64,000 bases of DNA from JAFKFH01 sp017307375. Lineage in GTDB: Bacteria > Pseudomonadota > Alphaproteobacteria > Ferrovibrionales > Ferrovibrionaceae. A program made the translations under genes and the position numbers. Location of the stretch: NCBI GenBank assembly GCA_965229335.1, contig OZ245874.1:6262001-6326000 (forward strand). Direction: 5' to 3'. The notes under the pieces are model-generated. The model was not told where the DNA came from and did not search any database. It worked only from the letters and a program-made list of their open reading frames with translations. This document shows positions 17,762 through 26,219 of this stretch, piece by piece; the first letter of the stretch is position 1, and every line of letters starts with the position of its first letter.

Positions 17762-17784
17762 ATGTCACTGAATTGTCAAATATC
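17762..17784 (+). promoter_or_regulatory. Pho-box-like direct repeat upstream of the Na/Pi symporter
   Basis: TGTCA occurs at 17763-17767 and again at 17774-17778, exactly 11 bases apart in the same orientation, with a weaker third (TCTGA) next. This is the spacing of PhoB half-sites. The next gene is a phosphate symporter, so control by phosphate starvation is a reasonable inference. Confidence 0.55.
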
Positions 17785-17838
17785 TGAAACAAACACTGCC
17801 GCGACCGGTTCTCCGGGGCGGAATGGAGGTATCGACCA

Positions 17839-19488
17839 GTGACCGTCACCCACGCCGTCATCCAGCTGATCGGCGAAATCGCGCTGCTTCTGTGGGGCAT
17901 CCATATGGTGCACAGCGGCATGGTCCGGGCATTCGGCATGCAGTTGCGGCGCTGGCTGGGACGGTCGCTGAAGGGGCGGATGCGGGCGATGCTCGCCGGG
18001 ATCGGGGTGACCGCGGCACTGCAGAGCTCGACGGCTACGGCGATGATGGCGACCTCGTTCGTCGCGGCGGGCGTGGTGGCGCTGACCCCGGCGCTTGCCA
18101 TCATGCTGGGCGCCAATATCGGCACGGCACTGATCGTGCAGTTGCTCTCCTTCGATATCGGGCTGGTCTATCCGGTTCTCATCTTCATCGGCCTCGTGGC
18201 CTTTCGCCGCGGCGCCCAGACGCGGGTGCGCGACCTCGGCCGGGTCGCGATCGGCCTCGGCCTGATGCTGCTGTCGCTGCATCTGCTGACCGGCACCGTC
18301 ACCCCTGCCGCACAGTCGGCGACGACGGTCGAACTGCTGCGCGCCCTGACCGGCGAGCCGCTGGTCAACCTGGCGCTGGCGATGATCCTGACCTGGGCGG
18401 CGCATTCGTCGGTCGCCATGGTGCTGGCGATCATGTCGCTGGCCGGTGCCGGGGTGATCACCCCCGCCGCCGCCGCGGCCATGGTGCTCGGCGCCAATCT
18501 CGGCACCAGCCTGAACCCGCTGGTCGACGCGCTCGGCAAGGACCGGGCCGGGCTGCGCCTGCCGCTGGCCAATCTCGGCGCCCGGCTGCTCGGCGCGGTC
18601 GTGCTGCTGCCGCTGCTGCCCTGGCTGATGGCCGAGATCGCCCAGTTCGTGCCGGGCGCGGCGCGCCAGATCGTCACGCTGCATCTTGGTTTCAACGTCG
18701 CGCTGGCCATCGTCTTCCTGCCGTTGCTGGGACCGCTCGGCCGCCTGCTGCAACGCTGGCTGCCCGATGCGCCGGCCAGCGCCGACCCGGGCATGCCGCT
18801 CTATCTCGACCGCCATACCTTCGCCGAGCCGGCAGTGGCCCTGGCCTCCGGCGCGCGCGAGGCGCTCAGGCTGGCCGACATCGTCGAATCGATGCTGCGC
18901 GGTGCCCTGTCGGCCCTGGTCGACCAGGATCGCAAGCGGCTGCGCGAGATCGCCCAGATGGACACGGTACTGGACCGGCTGCATCTGGCGCTGAAGCTGT
19001 TCCTGACCGAGCTGAGCCGCGAGGACCTGACCGAGGCCGAGCAGCGGCGGCTGACCGAAATCATGGCCTTCGCCATCAACCTCGAACATATCGGCGACAT
19101 CATCGACAAGGGCCTGGTCAAGCTGCTGCGCCGCAAGCTGGAACTGCAGCTCAACTTCTCGCCGGAAGGACAGGCCGAGATCATCGAGATGCACGGCCGA
19201 CTGGTCGAGCATCTGCGGATCGCCGTCGCCGTGCTGATGGAAGGCGACCTCGGTGCCGCCGCCAAGCTGGTGGCCGAGAAGGAACGGTTCCGCGAGTTGG
19301 AGCGCGAGGCGACCTCCGCGCATTTCGCCCGCCTGCGGGAAGGCCGGCCGGAAAGCGTCGAGACGTCGGGCCTGCATCTCGACCTCGCCCGCGACCTGAA
19401 GCGCATCGAGGCGCATATCGCCGCGACCGTCCAGCCCCGGCTGGAAGCCGCGGGCATGCTGCGGCCGAGCCGGCTGGCGGCGGAATAA
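17839..19488 (+). CDS. Na+/phosphate cotransporter family protein with PhoU-like domain
   Basis: This 549-residue inner-membrane protein couples sodium to phosphate movement. Two inverted Na/Pi repeats are visible, the first with the QSST signature (LQSSTATAMMATSF, Gln about 62) and the second with AAHSSVAMVLAIMSLAG. The last 200 or so residues are soluble and helical (FAINLEHIGDIIDKGLVK), a PhoU-like domain that often controls transport. The start is GTG at 17839 behind GGAGG. A Pho-box-like repeat lies upstream. Confidence 0.92.
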   Translation: MTVTHAVIQLIGEIALLLWGIHMVHSGMVRAFGMQLRRWLGRSLKGRMRAMLAGIGVTAALQSSTATAMMATSFVAAGVVALTPALAIMLGANIGTALIVQLLSFDIGLVYPVLIFIGLVAFRRGAQTRVRDLGRVAIGLGLMLLSLHLLTGTVTPAAQSATTVELLRALTGEPLVNLALAMILTWAAHSSVAMVLAIMSLAGAGVITPAAAAAMVLGANLGTSLNPLVDALGKDRAGLRLPLANLGARLLGAVVLLPLLPWLMAEIAQFVPGAARQIVTLHLGFNVALAIVFLPLLGPLGRLLQRWLPDAPASADPGMPLYLDRHTFAEPAVALASGAREALRLADIVESMLRGALSALVDQDRKRLREIAQMDTVLDRLHLALKLFLTELSREDLTEAEQRRLTEIMAFAINLEHIGDIIDKGLVKLLRRKLELQLNFSPEGQAEIIEMHGRLVEHLRIAVAVLMEGDLGAAAKLVAEKERFRELEREATSAHFARLREGRPESVETSGLHLDLARDLKRIEAHIAATVQPRLEAAGMLRPSRLAAE

Positions 19489-19498
19489 CGTCCTCGCT

Positions 19499-19524
19499 CG
19501 GCGCCCCGGATCACCGGGGCGCCG
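19499..19524. terminator. Bidirectional hairpin between convergent genes
   Basis: An 11-base perfect stem with the loop ATCA lies between the convergent stops of the Na/Pi symporter and the SDR gene. It probably ends both transcripts. Confidence 0.6.
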
Positions 19525-19546
19525 CTAACTTCAAGGCGCGTCGACG

Positions 19547-20341
19547 TCAGATCGGCGTATCGACGATGCCACCCTCGACGCGCAGCGCCGCGCCGGTCGT
19601 GGCCGAGGCCTGGGTCGAGCAGGCATAGACGATCATGTTGGCGACTTCCTCGGTCGAGGCGAGCCGGCGGGTCAGCGACGACGGCCGAGCCCGGGCGACG
19701 AAGGCCGCACCGATCTCGTCGACCGACTTGCCCGTCTTCTCCATCTGCGGCTTCAGGATCGCCTCCACCCCCGGGGTCAGCGTAGGGCCGGGCAATACCG
19801 CATTCACCGTCACCCCGGTGCCGGCAGCGACCTTGGCCAGGCCGCGGGCCACGGCGAGCTGCGCGGTCTTGCTGAAGCCGTAATGGACCATCTCGACCGG
19901 GATGTTGACGCCCGATTCCGACGAGATGAAGACGACCCGGCCCCAGCCGCGGGCCATCATGTCCTGCATGTAGGCGCGGGCCAGCCGGACGCCCGACATC
20001 ACGTTGACCTGGAAGAAGCGCTCCCAGTCGGCATCGGGAATGTCGAAGAACGGCTTCAGTTCGTAGATGCCGAGATTGTTGACCAGGATATCGGCCTTGG
20101 GCACCGCGGCGAAGAAGCGGTCGCAGCCGGCCGCGTCCGACAGATCGCCGGCCACGCCCTGGAGGCTGGCGTCCGCGACCTCGGCCTTGATCGCGGCAAT
20201 CGCCGCGGCAACCTTCTCCGGGCTGCGGCCGTTGACGACGACATGGGCGCCGGCGCGGGCGAGGCCCAGCGCCGCGGCATGGCCGATGCCGTCGGTCGAG
20301 CCGGTGACGACGGCGATCTTGCCGGTCAATTCGATCTTCAT
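19547..20341 (-). CDS. SDR family oxidoreductase
   Basis: This 264-residue Rossmann-fold dehydrogenase uses NAD(P). The cofactor loop is TGSTDGIG, the NNLG motif is present (ILVNNLGIY), and the catalytic Tyr and Lys are in VHYGFSKTAQL, with a Ser in ISSESG just before. The substrate is unknown. GAGGAG lies nine bases before the ATG at 20341 and only three before another in-frame ATG at 20347, so 20341 is preferred. The thioesterase gene lies 47 bases upstream on the same strand. Confidence 0.9.
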   Translation of the reverse strand: MKIELTGKIAVVTGSTDGIGHAAALGLARAGAHVVVNGRSPEKVAAAIAAIKAEVADASLQGVAGDLSDAAGCDRFFAAVPKADILVNNLGIYELKPFFDIPDADWERFFQVNVMSGVRLARAYMQDMMARGWGRVVFISSESGVNIPVEMVHYGFSKTAQLAVARGLAKVAAGTGVTVNAVLPGPTLTPGVEAILKPQMEKTGKSVDEIGAAFVARARPSSLTRRLASTEEVANMIVYACSTQASATTGAALRVEGGIVDTPI

Positions 20342-20388
20342 GGTCATGGTCTCCTCGGGGCAACGGTCAGACGGCGGCGAGCCTGTCA

Positions 20389-20784
20389 CTATCCGGCCGG
20401 CAGTACCAGCTGCGTCTGGGTGACGATCGCGGCAACCTTGCCGTCCTCGCGCATCACCCTGGTCTGCCAGACCATCGTGGTGCGCCCGCGATGCAGCGGC
20501 GTGCATTCGGCCCTGGCGGTCTGGCCCATCGGAATCGCGCCGAAGAAGTTCGTCTTGCTCTCGATCGTCGTCGTCCCGACGCCCGCGGGCAGGTTGGCCA
20601 CCGTCGCGATGGCGCCGAGCGTATCGGCCAGCGCCATGATCGCACCGCCATGCATCACCGCGGGGCGGGTGCAGACCTCTTCGCGCACCTTCAAGCTCGC
20701 CTCGACCTTTTCGGGCGTGACGGCGGTAAGTTCGAGACCGATCAGCTTCGCGAACGGCAGCGGTTCATCCCAAGGCGTCGACAT
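20389..20784 (-). CDS. PaaI-type hotdog-fold thioesterase
   Basis: This 131-residue single-domain hotdog protein probably hydrolyses an acyl-CoA. The active-site segment reads AVMHGGAIMALADTLGA, the HGG...D pattern of PaaI-type enzymes. It stands between leuA and the SDR gene, all on the minus strand, with 42 and 47 bases between them. A metabolic link to leuA is not evident. Confidence 0.87.
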   Translation of the reverse strand: MSTPWDEPLPFAKLIGLELTAVTPEKVEASLKVREEVCTRPAVMHGGAIMALADTLGAIATVANLPAGVGTTTIESKTNFFGAIPMGQTARAECTPLHRGRTTMVWQTRVMREDGKVAAIVTQTQLVLPAG

Positions 20785-20826
20785 GGCCGGACGGCCCTCC
20801 CCAGTCTGTGCGATCCGGCCACCACC

Positions 20827-22488
20827 TTACGCCATGGCGCGGTTCATCGCCGCAATCGCCGCCTCGATCTGTGCCACCTCCGGTTCGTCGGAAACGGCCG
20901 CGCCAAACCAGCTGCGCCCATTTACCGCCAGCTCGACATAGGCGGCATGGCCGCCGCGGGCCGGCCGCGCGTGGCTGCGGGCGTCCAGCAGATCGACCTC
21001 GGTGCCGAACAACGCGCGCATGCCGGCGACGAAGCCGTCGACGGCATCCGACCCCTGGCCCTCGATCGCATGGGGCCGGCCGGCCACGGTGACGACGGCA
21101 TCGACCTTGCGGCCGCCGCCTTCCGCCCGCGCGATCGCCTGGTCGCGATGGCTGGCATAGGCGATGCGGCCCGACGCCATGTAGGTCGACGAGAAGGCGT
21201 CGACGATCTGGCGCGAGCCGATCTCCTTGCCGGTCTCGTCGGTGATGCGCTGGATCACCTGGGCGAATTCGATCTGCAGGCGGCGCGGCAGGTCGAAGTC
21301 GTGATCCTGCTGCAGCAGATAGGCGATACCGCCCTTGCCCGACTGGCTGTTGACGCGAATCACCGCCTCGTAGTCGCGGCCGATATCCTGCGGATCGATC
21401 GGCAGGTAGGGCACTTCCCAGATGCCGGAATTCGAACCGGCCATCGCCGCCATGCCCTTCTTGATCGCATCCTGGTGCGAGCCCGAGAAGGCGGTGAACA
21501 CCAGTTCGCCGCCATAGGGATGGCGCGGGTGGACCGGCAGCTGGTTGCAGTATTCGACGGTGCGCACGACCTCGCCGATGTCGGAGAAGTCGAGGCCGGG
21601 ATCGATGCCCTGGCTGAACATGTTCAACGCAATGGTCACGACGTCGACATTGCCGGTGCGCTCGCCATTGCCGAACAGCGTGCCCTCGACCCGGTCGCAT
21701 CCGGCCATGATCGACAGTTCCGCCGCCGCCACGCCGCAGCCGCGATCGTTGTGCGGGTGGACCGACAGGATGATCGCGTCGCGGTTCCGGACGTTGCGGC
21801 TGAACCATTCGATCTGGTCGGCATAGACGTTGGGCGTCGCCATCTCGACGGTGGCCGGCAGGTTGAAGATCATCGGATGCTCGGCGGTCGGCTGCCAGAC
21901 GTCCATCACCGCCTCGCAGATCTCCTTGGCATAGTCGAGCTCGGTGCCGGTGAAGCTTTCCGGGCTGTATTGCAGCACGACCTCGGTCTCCGGGATCGAC
22001 TGGGTCAGCTTCTTGATCAGCCGCGCGCCATCGACCGCGATCCTGGTGATGCCGTCGCGCTCCAGCCCGAAGACGACGCGGCGCTGGACGGTGGAGGTCG
22101 AATTGTAGAGATGGACGATCGCCCGGCGGGCGCCGCAGATCGCCTCGAAGGTCCGCTCGATCAGCTCGGGCCGTGCCTGAGTCAGCACCTGGATCGTCAC
22201 GTCGTCGGGAATCTGGTTCTCGTCGATCAACTGGCGGACGAAATCGAAATCGGTCTGCGAGGCGGCCGGGAAACCGACCTCGATTTCCTTGAAGCCGAGC
22301 TTGACCAGATGTTCGAACATCCGCTGCTTGCGATCGGGCCCCATCGGCTCGACCAGCGCCTGGTTGCCGTCGCGCAGATCGACCGAGCACCAGATCGGCG
22401 GCTTGGTGATGACCTGCGACGGCCAGCGGCGGTCCGGCAGGTCGACGGGCTGGTAGGGGCGGTACTTGTGGATCGGCATGGCGTTCAT
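20827..22488 (-). CDS. leuA: 2-isopropylmalate synthase
   Basis: This enzyme condenses acetyl-CoA with 2-oxoisovalerate, the first committed step of leucine synthesis. The 553-residue protein has the catalytic TIM-barrel motif SVDLRDGNQALVEPM and the metal-binding SVHPHNDRGCGVAAAE, then a C-terminal regulatory domain (about residues 430-553) expected to bind leucine. It is of the longer type also found in actinobacteria. The ATG at 22488 has GAGGGG upstream. Two small leader-like frames lie between it and the divergent CPBP gene. Confidence 0.96.
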   Translation of the reverse strand: MNAMPIHKYRPYQPVDLPDRRWPSQVITKPPIWCSVDLRDGNQALVEPMGPDRKQRMFEHLVKLGFKEIEVGFPAASQTDFDFVRQLIDENQIPDDVTIQVLTQARPELIERTFEAICGARRAIVHLYNSTSTVQRRVVFGLERDGITRIAVDGARLIKKLTQSIPETEVVLQYSPESFTGTELDYAKEICEAVMDVWQPTAEHPMIFNLPATVEMATPNVYADQIEWFSRNVRNRDAIILSVHPHNDRGCGVAAAELSIMAGCDRVEGTLFGNGERTGNVDVVTIALNMFSQGIDPGLDFSDIGEVVRTVEYCNQLPVHPRHPYGGELVFTAFSGSHQDAIKKGMAAMAGSNSGIWEVPYLPIDPQDIGRDYEAVIRVNSQSGKGGIAYLLQQDHDFDLPRRLQIEFAQVIQRITDETGKEIGSRQIVDAFSSTYMASGRIAYASHRDQAIARAEGGGRKVDAVVTVAGRPHAIEGQGSDAVDGFVAGMRALFGTEVDLLDARSHARPARGGHAAYVELAVNGRSWFGAAVSDEPEVAQIEAAIAAMNRAMA

Positions 22489-22555
22489 GGCGGTTTTCCC
22501 CTCGCGGGACAGGATTTTCTCGGAGATCGACGGCGACGATGGCAGGCGGGCGGCC

Positions 22556-22586
22556 GCTGAAAGCCGGGCGTGAAACGCCCGTCAGC
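22556..22586 (-). promoter_or_regulatory. Leader hairpin upstream of leuA
   Basis: A six-base stem (CGGGCG/CGCCCG) is extended by GCTGA/TCAGC across a four-base bulge. It overlaps the stop of the 31-codon leader frame, so a ribosome finishing that frame would disturb it. No U-run follows, so control of translation is as likely as termination. Confidence 0.4.
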
Positions 22587-22677
22587 AGCCGCGGCTAAGT
22601 CGCAGGGTGCCGGCGAAGGAGAAGGAACTGAACGAGAAGAAACCTGAAGGCCGGGAAAAGGCGCGATCGCGGAACAT
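22582..22677 (-). CDS. Candidate leader peptide of leuA (31 residues)
   Basis: The frame reads MFRDRAFSRPSGFFSFSSFS and ends in an LRLSRGC-type tail before TGA. It is unusually rich in Phe and Ser, and its two Leu codons fall seven and five codons before the stop, right before the hairpin. The ATG has GAGCC upstream, a poor ribosome site. It lies in the untranslated leader expected for leuA. It may be a real attenuation peptide or chance; comparison with relatives would decide. Confidence 0.3.
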   Translation of the reverse strand: MFRDRAFSRPSGFFSFSSFSFAGTLRLSRGC

Positions 22678-22754
22678 CGGAGGCTCGGTCTGTGGCTTGA
22701 TCGTCTTCGACACGGCGCTGGAAACGCCTATGGCCGGCCGCCCGTGGGCGCCGG

Positions 22755-22790
22755 TCAGATAAGTCGAAGCGAGAGGGCCATCGCGATCAT
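22755..22790 (-). CDS. Candidate leu leader peptide (11 residues)
   Basis: The frame encodes MIAMALSLRLI and stops. Three Leu codons (CTC, CTT, CTT) and two Ile codons among eleven resemble branched-chain amino-acid leader peptides. CTT is rare in this genome, and rare Leu codons are typical of leu attenuators. The ribosome site is poor, and 300 bases separate it from leuA. Confidence 0.3.
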   Translation of the reverse strand: MIAMALSLRLI

Positions 22791-22894
22791 TGCGGCGACA
22801 CCATGCCGGGCAGCCCGCCGGCGGTCAACGGAAAAGATTCGGATACCCGGCGGCCCTTGCGGCGGGGCGCCACCCGGCGGCAGGATCGCGCCCC

Positions 22895-23755
22895 ATGTCG
22901 TTGCATCAATTCCTTGGCCCGCCCGATGCCCGCGGGCCCGGCCTTTCGGGCCACCTGATCGGCCTGGCCGTCGGGATTGCGGTCGCCGTCGCCGTGGCCC
23001 TGCCGGCGACCTGGCTGTGGGCCAGCCGCCCCCCGGGCGGCACGACCGGCACCTTCCTGATGCTGGGCCTTGCGACGGTCGCGACGCTGGCCGGGGCGGG
23101 CGCGGTCCTCCTGGTCGCGCGCCGGCAGGGACGGCGGCTGGCCAGCCTGACCGGCCCGGGTTTCTCGGCCGGATCGGTCGGGCTCGGTTTCGTCCTGTTC
23201 GGCGCGCTCGGCGCGGCCTTCCTGGGCGCGGCCTTCTGGATCGACGGGACGGCGCTGGTCTGGCGGATCACGCCGCTGCGGCTGGTCTATGCCGGCTGCG
23301 GCCTGGTGGCGATGCTCGGCATCGCCGCGGCCGAGGAAGTCGTGTTTCGCGCCTATCTGCCGCAAGGCCTGCGCAATCGCATGCCGGCGGCCATCGCCGC
23401 GCTGGCCACCGCCATTGCGTTCGGCCTGCTGCATGGCCTGGGCGAAGGCTGGCCGGGCGTCGCCTATCGCATCGTGCTGGCGCTGGCGATGTTTGCGGCG
23501 ATCGCCGCGACCGGCAATATCGGCGCGGCCATCGGCGCGCATGCCGCCAACAACGTGACGGCCCTGATCATGGTGCCGGTCGACCGGCCGGGATCGAGTC
23601 TCGCCCTGATCGAACTGCCGGGCACCGGCGGCGACACGCTCGACGAAGCGGCGGTGGTCATGCTGGCCCTGCGCTGCATCCTGTTCATTGTAGCCCTACA
23701 ATTATGGCAGCGACACTGCCATAAAAAGCTGGAAATTACCGAAAGCCCCGGCTAA
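22895..23755 (+). CDS. CPBP family intramembrane glutamic endopeptidase
   Basis: This 286-residue membrane protein is of the CAAX-protease/bacteriocin-processing type. The glutamates of the active site are in AAEEVVFRAYLPQG (EExxxR), a His is in AFGLLHGLGEG, and the third motif is GAHAANNVTAL (HxxxN). About eight helices are visible. The natural substrate is unknown. It is divergent from leuA. The start at 22895 has only a weak ribosome site. Confidence 0.85.
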   Translation: MSLHQFLGPPDARGPGLSGHLIGLAVGIAVAVAVALPATWLWASRPPGGTTGTFLMLGLATVATLAGAGAVLLVARRQGRRLASLTGPGFSAGSVGLGFVLFGALGAAFLGAAFWIDGTALVWRITPLRLVYAGCGLVAMLGIAAAEEVVFRAYLPQGLRNRMPAAIAALATAIAFGLLHGLGEGWPGVAYRIVLALAMFAAIAATGNIGAAIGAHAANNVTALIMVPVDRPGSSLALIELPGTGGDTLDEAAVVMLALRCILFIVALQLWQRHCHKKLEITESPG

Positions 23756-23786
23756 CCTTGAGGAAAGTTTCAAGGGAGAAACAGCC

Positions 23787-25046
23787 ATGGGCATCGACTG
23801 GACCACGACTTTCGCGCAACGGGCGGTGCAGCTGACCGCCTCGGAAATCCGCGAACTGCTGAAGCTGCTGAACCAGCCGGACATCATTTCCTTTGCCGGC
23901 GGCATCCCCGATCCCGCGCTGTTCCCCTATGAGCGTCTGGCCCAGGCCTACCAGGCGATCCTGGCCGACCCGGCGCGCCGCGGCGAGGCGATGCAGTATT
24001 CGATTTCGGAGGGTTATCCGCCGCTGCGGGACTTCATCGTGAAGTACCTGGCACGTGTCGGCGTCGCCACCCACCGCGACAACGTGATGATCACCAACGG
24101 CTCGCAGCAGGGCCTCGAATTCCTGGCCAAGCTGTTCATCAATCCCGGCGACCGCATCGTGGTGACCCGGCCGGCCTATCTCGGCGCGCTGCAGGCCTTC
24201 AGCCTCTACGAACCGCAGGTCGTACCGGTGCCGCTCGACGATACCGGCATCGACCTCGCCGGGCTCGAGCGCGAGTTCAAGCGCGGCGCCAAGTTCGTCT
24301 ACCTCACCCCCGATTTCGGCAATCCGTCGGGCGTCACCCTGCCGCTGGACCAGCGGCTCAAGATGCTCGAGATGTCCTATCAGTACGGCGTGCCGGTGAT
24401 CGAGGACCAGGCCTACGACCAGCTGCGCTACAGCGGCGAGGCGGTGCCGACCTTCCTGGCGCTCGACGGCAAGCGACTGAACCAGCAGTCGCCGCTGTCG
24501 GAGGCGACCTCGGCCGGCAACGTCATCTATACCGGCACCTTCTCGAAGTCGATCGCGCCGGCGCTGCGCATCGGCTGGGTGGTGGCACCGACGCCGGTGC
24601 TGCAGAAGCTCGTGCTGATGAAGCAGGCCTCCGACCTGCATTCGGCGACCATCAACCAGATGGTGATGTGCGAGGTAGCCGACGAGATCCTCGAGGACCA
24701 CGCAGCACGGCTGCGCCAGGTCTACGGCTCGCGGCGCGACGCGATGCTCGCCGCCCTCGACCGCCATCTGCCGAAGGGCCAGGGCCTGCACTGGACCCGA
24801 CCCGACGGCGGCATGTTCGTCTGGATCACCCTGCCGCCGGGCATCGACGGCGCCGACCTGCTGGCCAAGGCGATCGCCGAGGAGCGCATCGCCTTCGTGC
24901 CGGGCTCGGCCTTCTATGCCGATCGGTCGACCCGCAACACCATCCGGCTGTCGTTCTCGCTGCCCAGCCCGGAAACGATCGACGAAGGCATCAGCCGCCT
25001 GGGCCGGTTGCTGGAGCGCGAGCTGGCAAAGGCGAAGGCGGCCTGA
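23787..25046 (+). CDS. PLP-dependent aminotransferase, class I/II (LysN/2-aminoadipate type)
   Basis: This 419-residue fold-type-I aminotransferase has the opening FAGGIPDPALFPYERL, the PLP phosphate region TNGSQQGLEF, the NPSG motif (DFGNPSGVTLP), the PLP lysine in GTFSKSIAPALRIGW and a C-terminal Arg in NTIRLSFS. The closest families are 2-aminoadipate and branched or aromatic amino-acid aminotransferases (LysN/ARO8 type). The exact substrate is not set by sequence. GGGAG precedes the ATG at 23787. Confidence 0.9.
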   Translation: MGIDWTTTFAQRAVQLTASEIRELLKLLNQPDIISFAGGIPDPALFPYERLAQAYQAILADPARRGEAMQYSISEGYPPLRDFIVKYLARVGVATHRDNVMITNGSQQGLEFLAKLFINPGDRIVVTRPAYLGALQAFSLYEPQVVPVPLDDTGIDLAGLEREFKRGAKFVYLTPDFGNPSGVTLPLDQRLKMLEMSYQYGVPVIEDQAYDQLRYSGEAVPTFLALDGKRLNQQSPLSEATSAGNVIYTGTFSKSIAPALRIGWVVAPTPVLQKLVLMKQASDLHSATINQMVMCEVADEILEDHAARLRQVYGSRRDAMLAALDRHLPKGQGLHWTRPDGGMFVWITLPPGIDGADLLAKAIAEERIAFVPGSAFYADRSTRNTIRLSFSLPSPETIDEGISRLGRLLERELAKAKAA

Positions 25047-25068
25047 GCGGCGAGGCCGAGGCGACGGC

Positions 25069-26118
25069 TTACGAGCATGGTTCGAACTCCATCTTCATCA
25101 TGACCGGCTGAACGACGGGGCGGGCGCGCCGGTACAGCGCGCCCGACACCGCCCAGGCCACCGCGAAGGCGGCAACCAGCGTGACGCCGATCGCGGTGAA
25201 CCCGTCATTGGCGGCGGCCAGCACGGCCAGCGGCACTTCGCCCAGCGGCAACAGCGCGGCCGCCAGGTCGCCCACCTTCAGCAGGCCGATCAGCAGCGCC
25301 GCCGTACCCGACATCAGCGTGACCACCAGGTTGTAGCGCAGCTTGCGGGCGGGATCGCGATCGGCCCAGTCGTAGGCGCGGGCCATCACCACGCCGTCGA
25401 CGGTGTCGACCAGGATCATCCCGGCCAGGAACAGCAGCGGGAACAGCAGCACCAGGCCGAGGTTCTGCGACCGCGCTTCCTCGCCAGTCAGCGCCAGGAA
25501 GGCAACTTCCGAGGCCGAGCCGATGCCGAGGCCGAAGGCCAGGCCGACGAACAGCATGTGCCAGCCGGCGCGCACCAGCCGCAGCGCCGGCGCCAGCAGG
25601 CGGGCGATCAGCCCGCCCGACGCGGCCTGGGCCGCCACCGCATCGCGCCCCGACCGGAAGGCACGGACGATGTCGCGCGCGGCGATGACGTTGATGGTGC
25701 CGAGGCCCAGCAGGAAGACGGCCGACAGCGCCGTGCCCGCCAGCCCGCCGATCTCGCGATAGAGCCCCAGGCCCGGCCCGTCCAGCGCCCAGATCGCGCC
25801 GACCACGACCAGCGTGCCGATCAGCACCGCCAGCGCGTGGCCGACGGCAAAGAAGAATCCGGCGGTCACCGCCGGCCGCCCGGCCGTCGCCAGCAGCCGC
25901 GTCGCATTGTCGATCGCCGCGATATGGTCGGCGTCGAAGCCATGACGCAGGCCGAGCCCGTAGGCCAGGACGAAGGCGGCAAGCAGCGCCGGCGCCGAAG
26001 CCGAGGCATCAAGCGCCAATCCCCAGCCCGCCACCGTCAACACGACGACGGCGACGGCCATCGCCATCACCCGGGGCTCCCGCCCCACGCCACCAGCACG
26101 CCGTATCAACCCGACCAT
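25069..26118 (-). CDS. NiCoT family nickel/cobalt permease
   Basis: This 349-residue membrane protein imports Ni2+ or Co2+ with high affinity. The signature HX4DH is RHGFDADHIAAIDN (His 59 to His 65) in the second helix, and a second motif (FGLGIGSASEVAFLAL) follows; about eight helices are present, as in HoxN, HupN and NixA. Nickel is used for urease or hydrogenase and cobalt for vitamin B12; none of those genes is in the window. Its promoter has a TTGACA box and an overlapping Fur-type site, so repression by a metal regulator is likely. Confidence 0.93.
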   Translation of the reverse strand: MVGLIRRAGGVGREPRVMAMAVAVVVLTVAGWGLALDASASAPALLAAFVLAYGLGLRHGFDADHIAAIDNATRLLATAGRPAVTAGFFFAVGHALAVLIGTLVVVGAIWALDGPGLGLYREIGGLAGTALSAVFLLGLGTINVIAARDIVRAFRSGRDAVAAQAASGGLIARLLAPALRLVRAGWHMLFVGLAFGLGIGSASEVAFLALTGEEARSQNLGLVLLFPLLFLAGMILVDTVDGVVMARAYDWADRDPARKLRYNLVVTLMSGTAALLIGLLKVGDLAAALLPLGEVPLAVLAAANDGFTAIGVTLVAAFAVAWAVSGALYRRARPVVQPVMMKMEFEPCS

Positions 26119-26147
26119 GACACCGATCCTCGGTAATTGGTTTAATT

Positions 26148-26166
26148 AAGAATGATTATCAATATC
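26148..26166 (-). promoter_or_regulatory. Fur-type operator of the NiCoT gene
   Basis: Read on the minus strand, GATATTGATAATCATTCTT matches the classical 19-base Fur box at 16 positions. It starts 30 bases before the NiCoT start codon and covers the expected -10 region, with a perfect TTGACA -35 box at 26176-26171. A Fur-family repressor (Fur, or a nickel- or manganese-responsive relative) should block this promoter when metal is plentiful. Confidence 0.72.
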
Positions 26167-26186
26167 GATATGTCAAGGCCGACCGT

Positions 26187-26202
26187 TGTGACGGCGGTCA
26201 CA
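26187..26202. promoter_or_regulatory. CRP/FNR-type palindrome TGTGA-N6-TCACA
   Basis: The sequence is a perfect match to the CRP consensus half-sites, with one further paired base on each side. It lies between divergent NiCoT and propeller gene A. Its centre is at about -72 from the inferred start of gene A, a usual position for CRP-type activation, and at about -54 from that of NiCoT. Confidence 0.5.
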
Positions 26203-26219
26203 AGGATTTTGTACGACCC

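Noticed and set aside
20491..22560. A 689-codon plus-strand frame opposite leuA and the thioesterase
   Set aside because: It is a shadow of leuA, without recognisable motifs or a ribosome site.
23702..23724. A nine-base hairpin followed by AAAA near the end of the CPBP gene
   Set aside because: It lies inside the coding sequence and has no T-run on the plus strand, so it is not called as a terminator.
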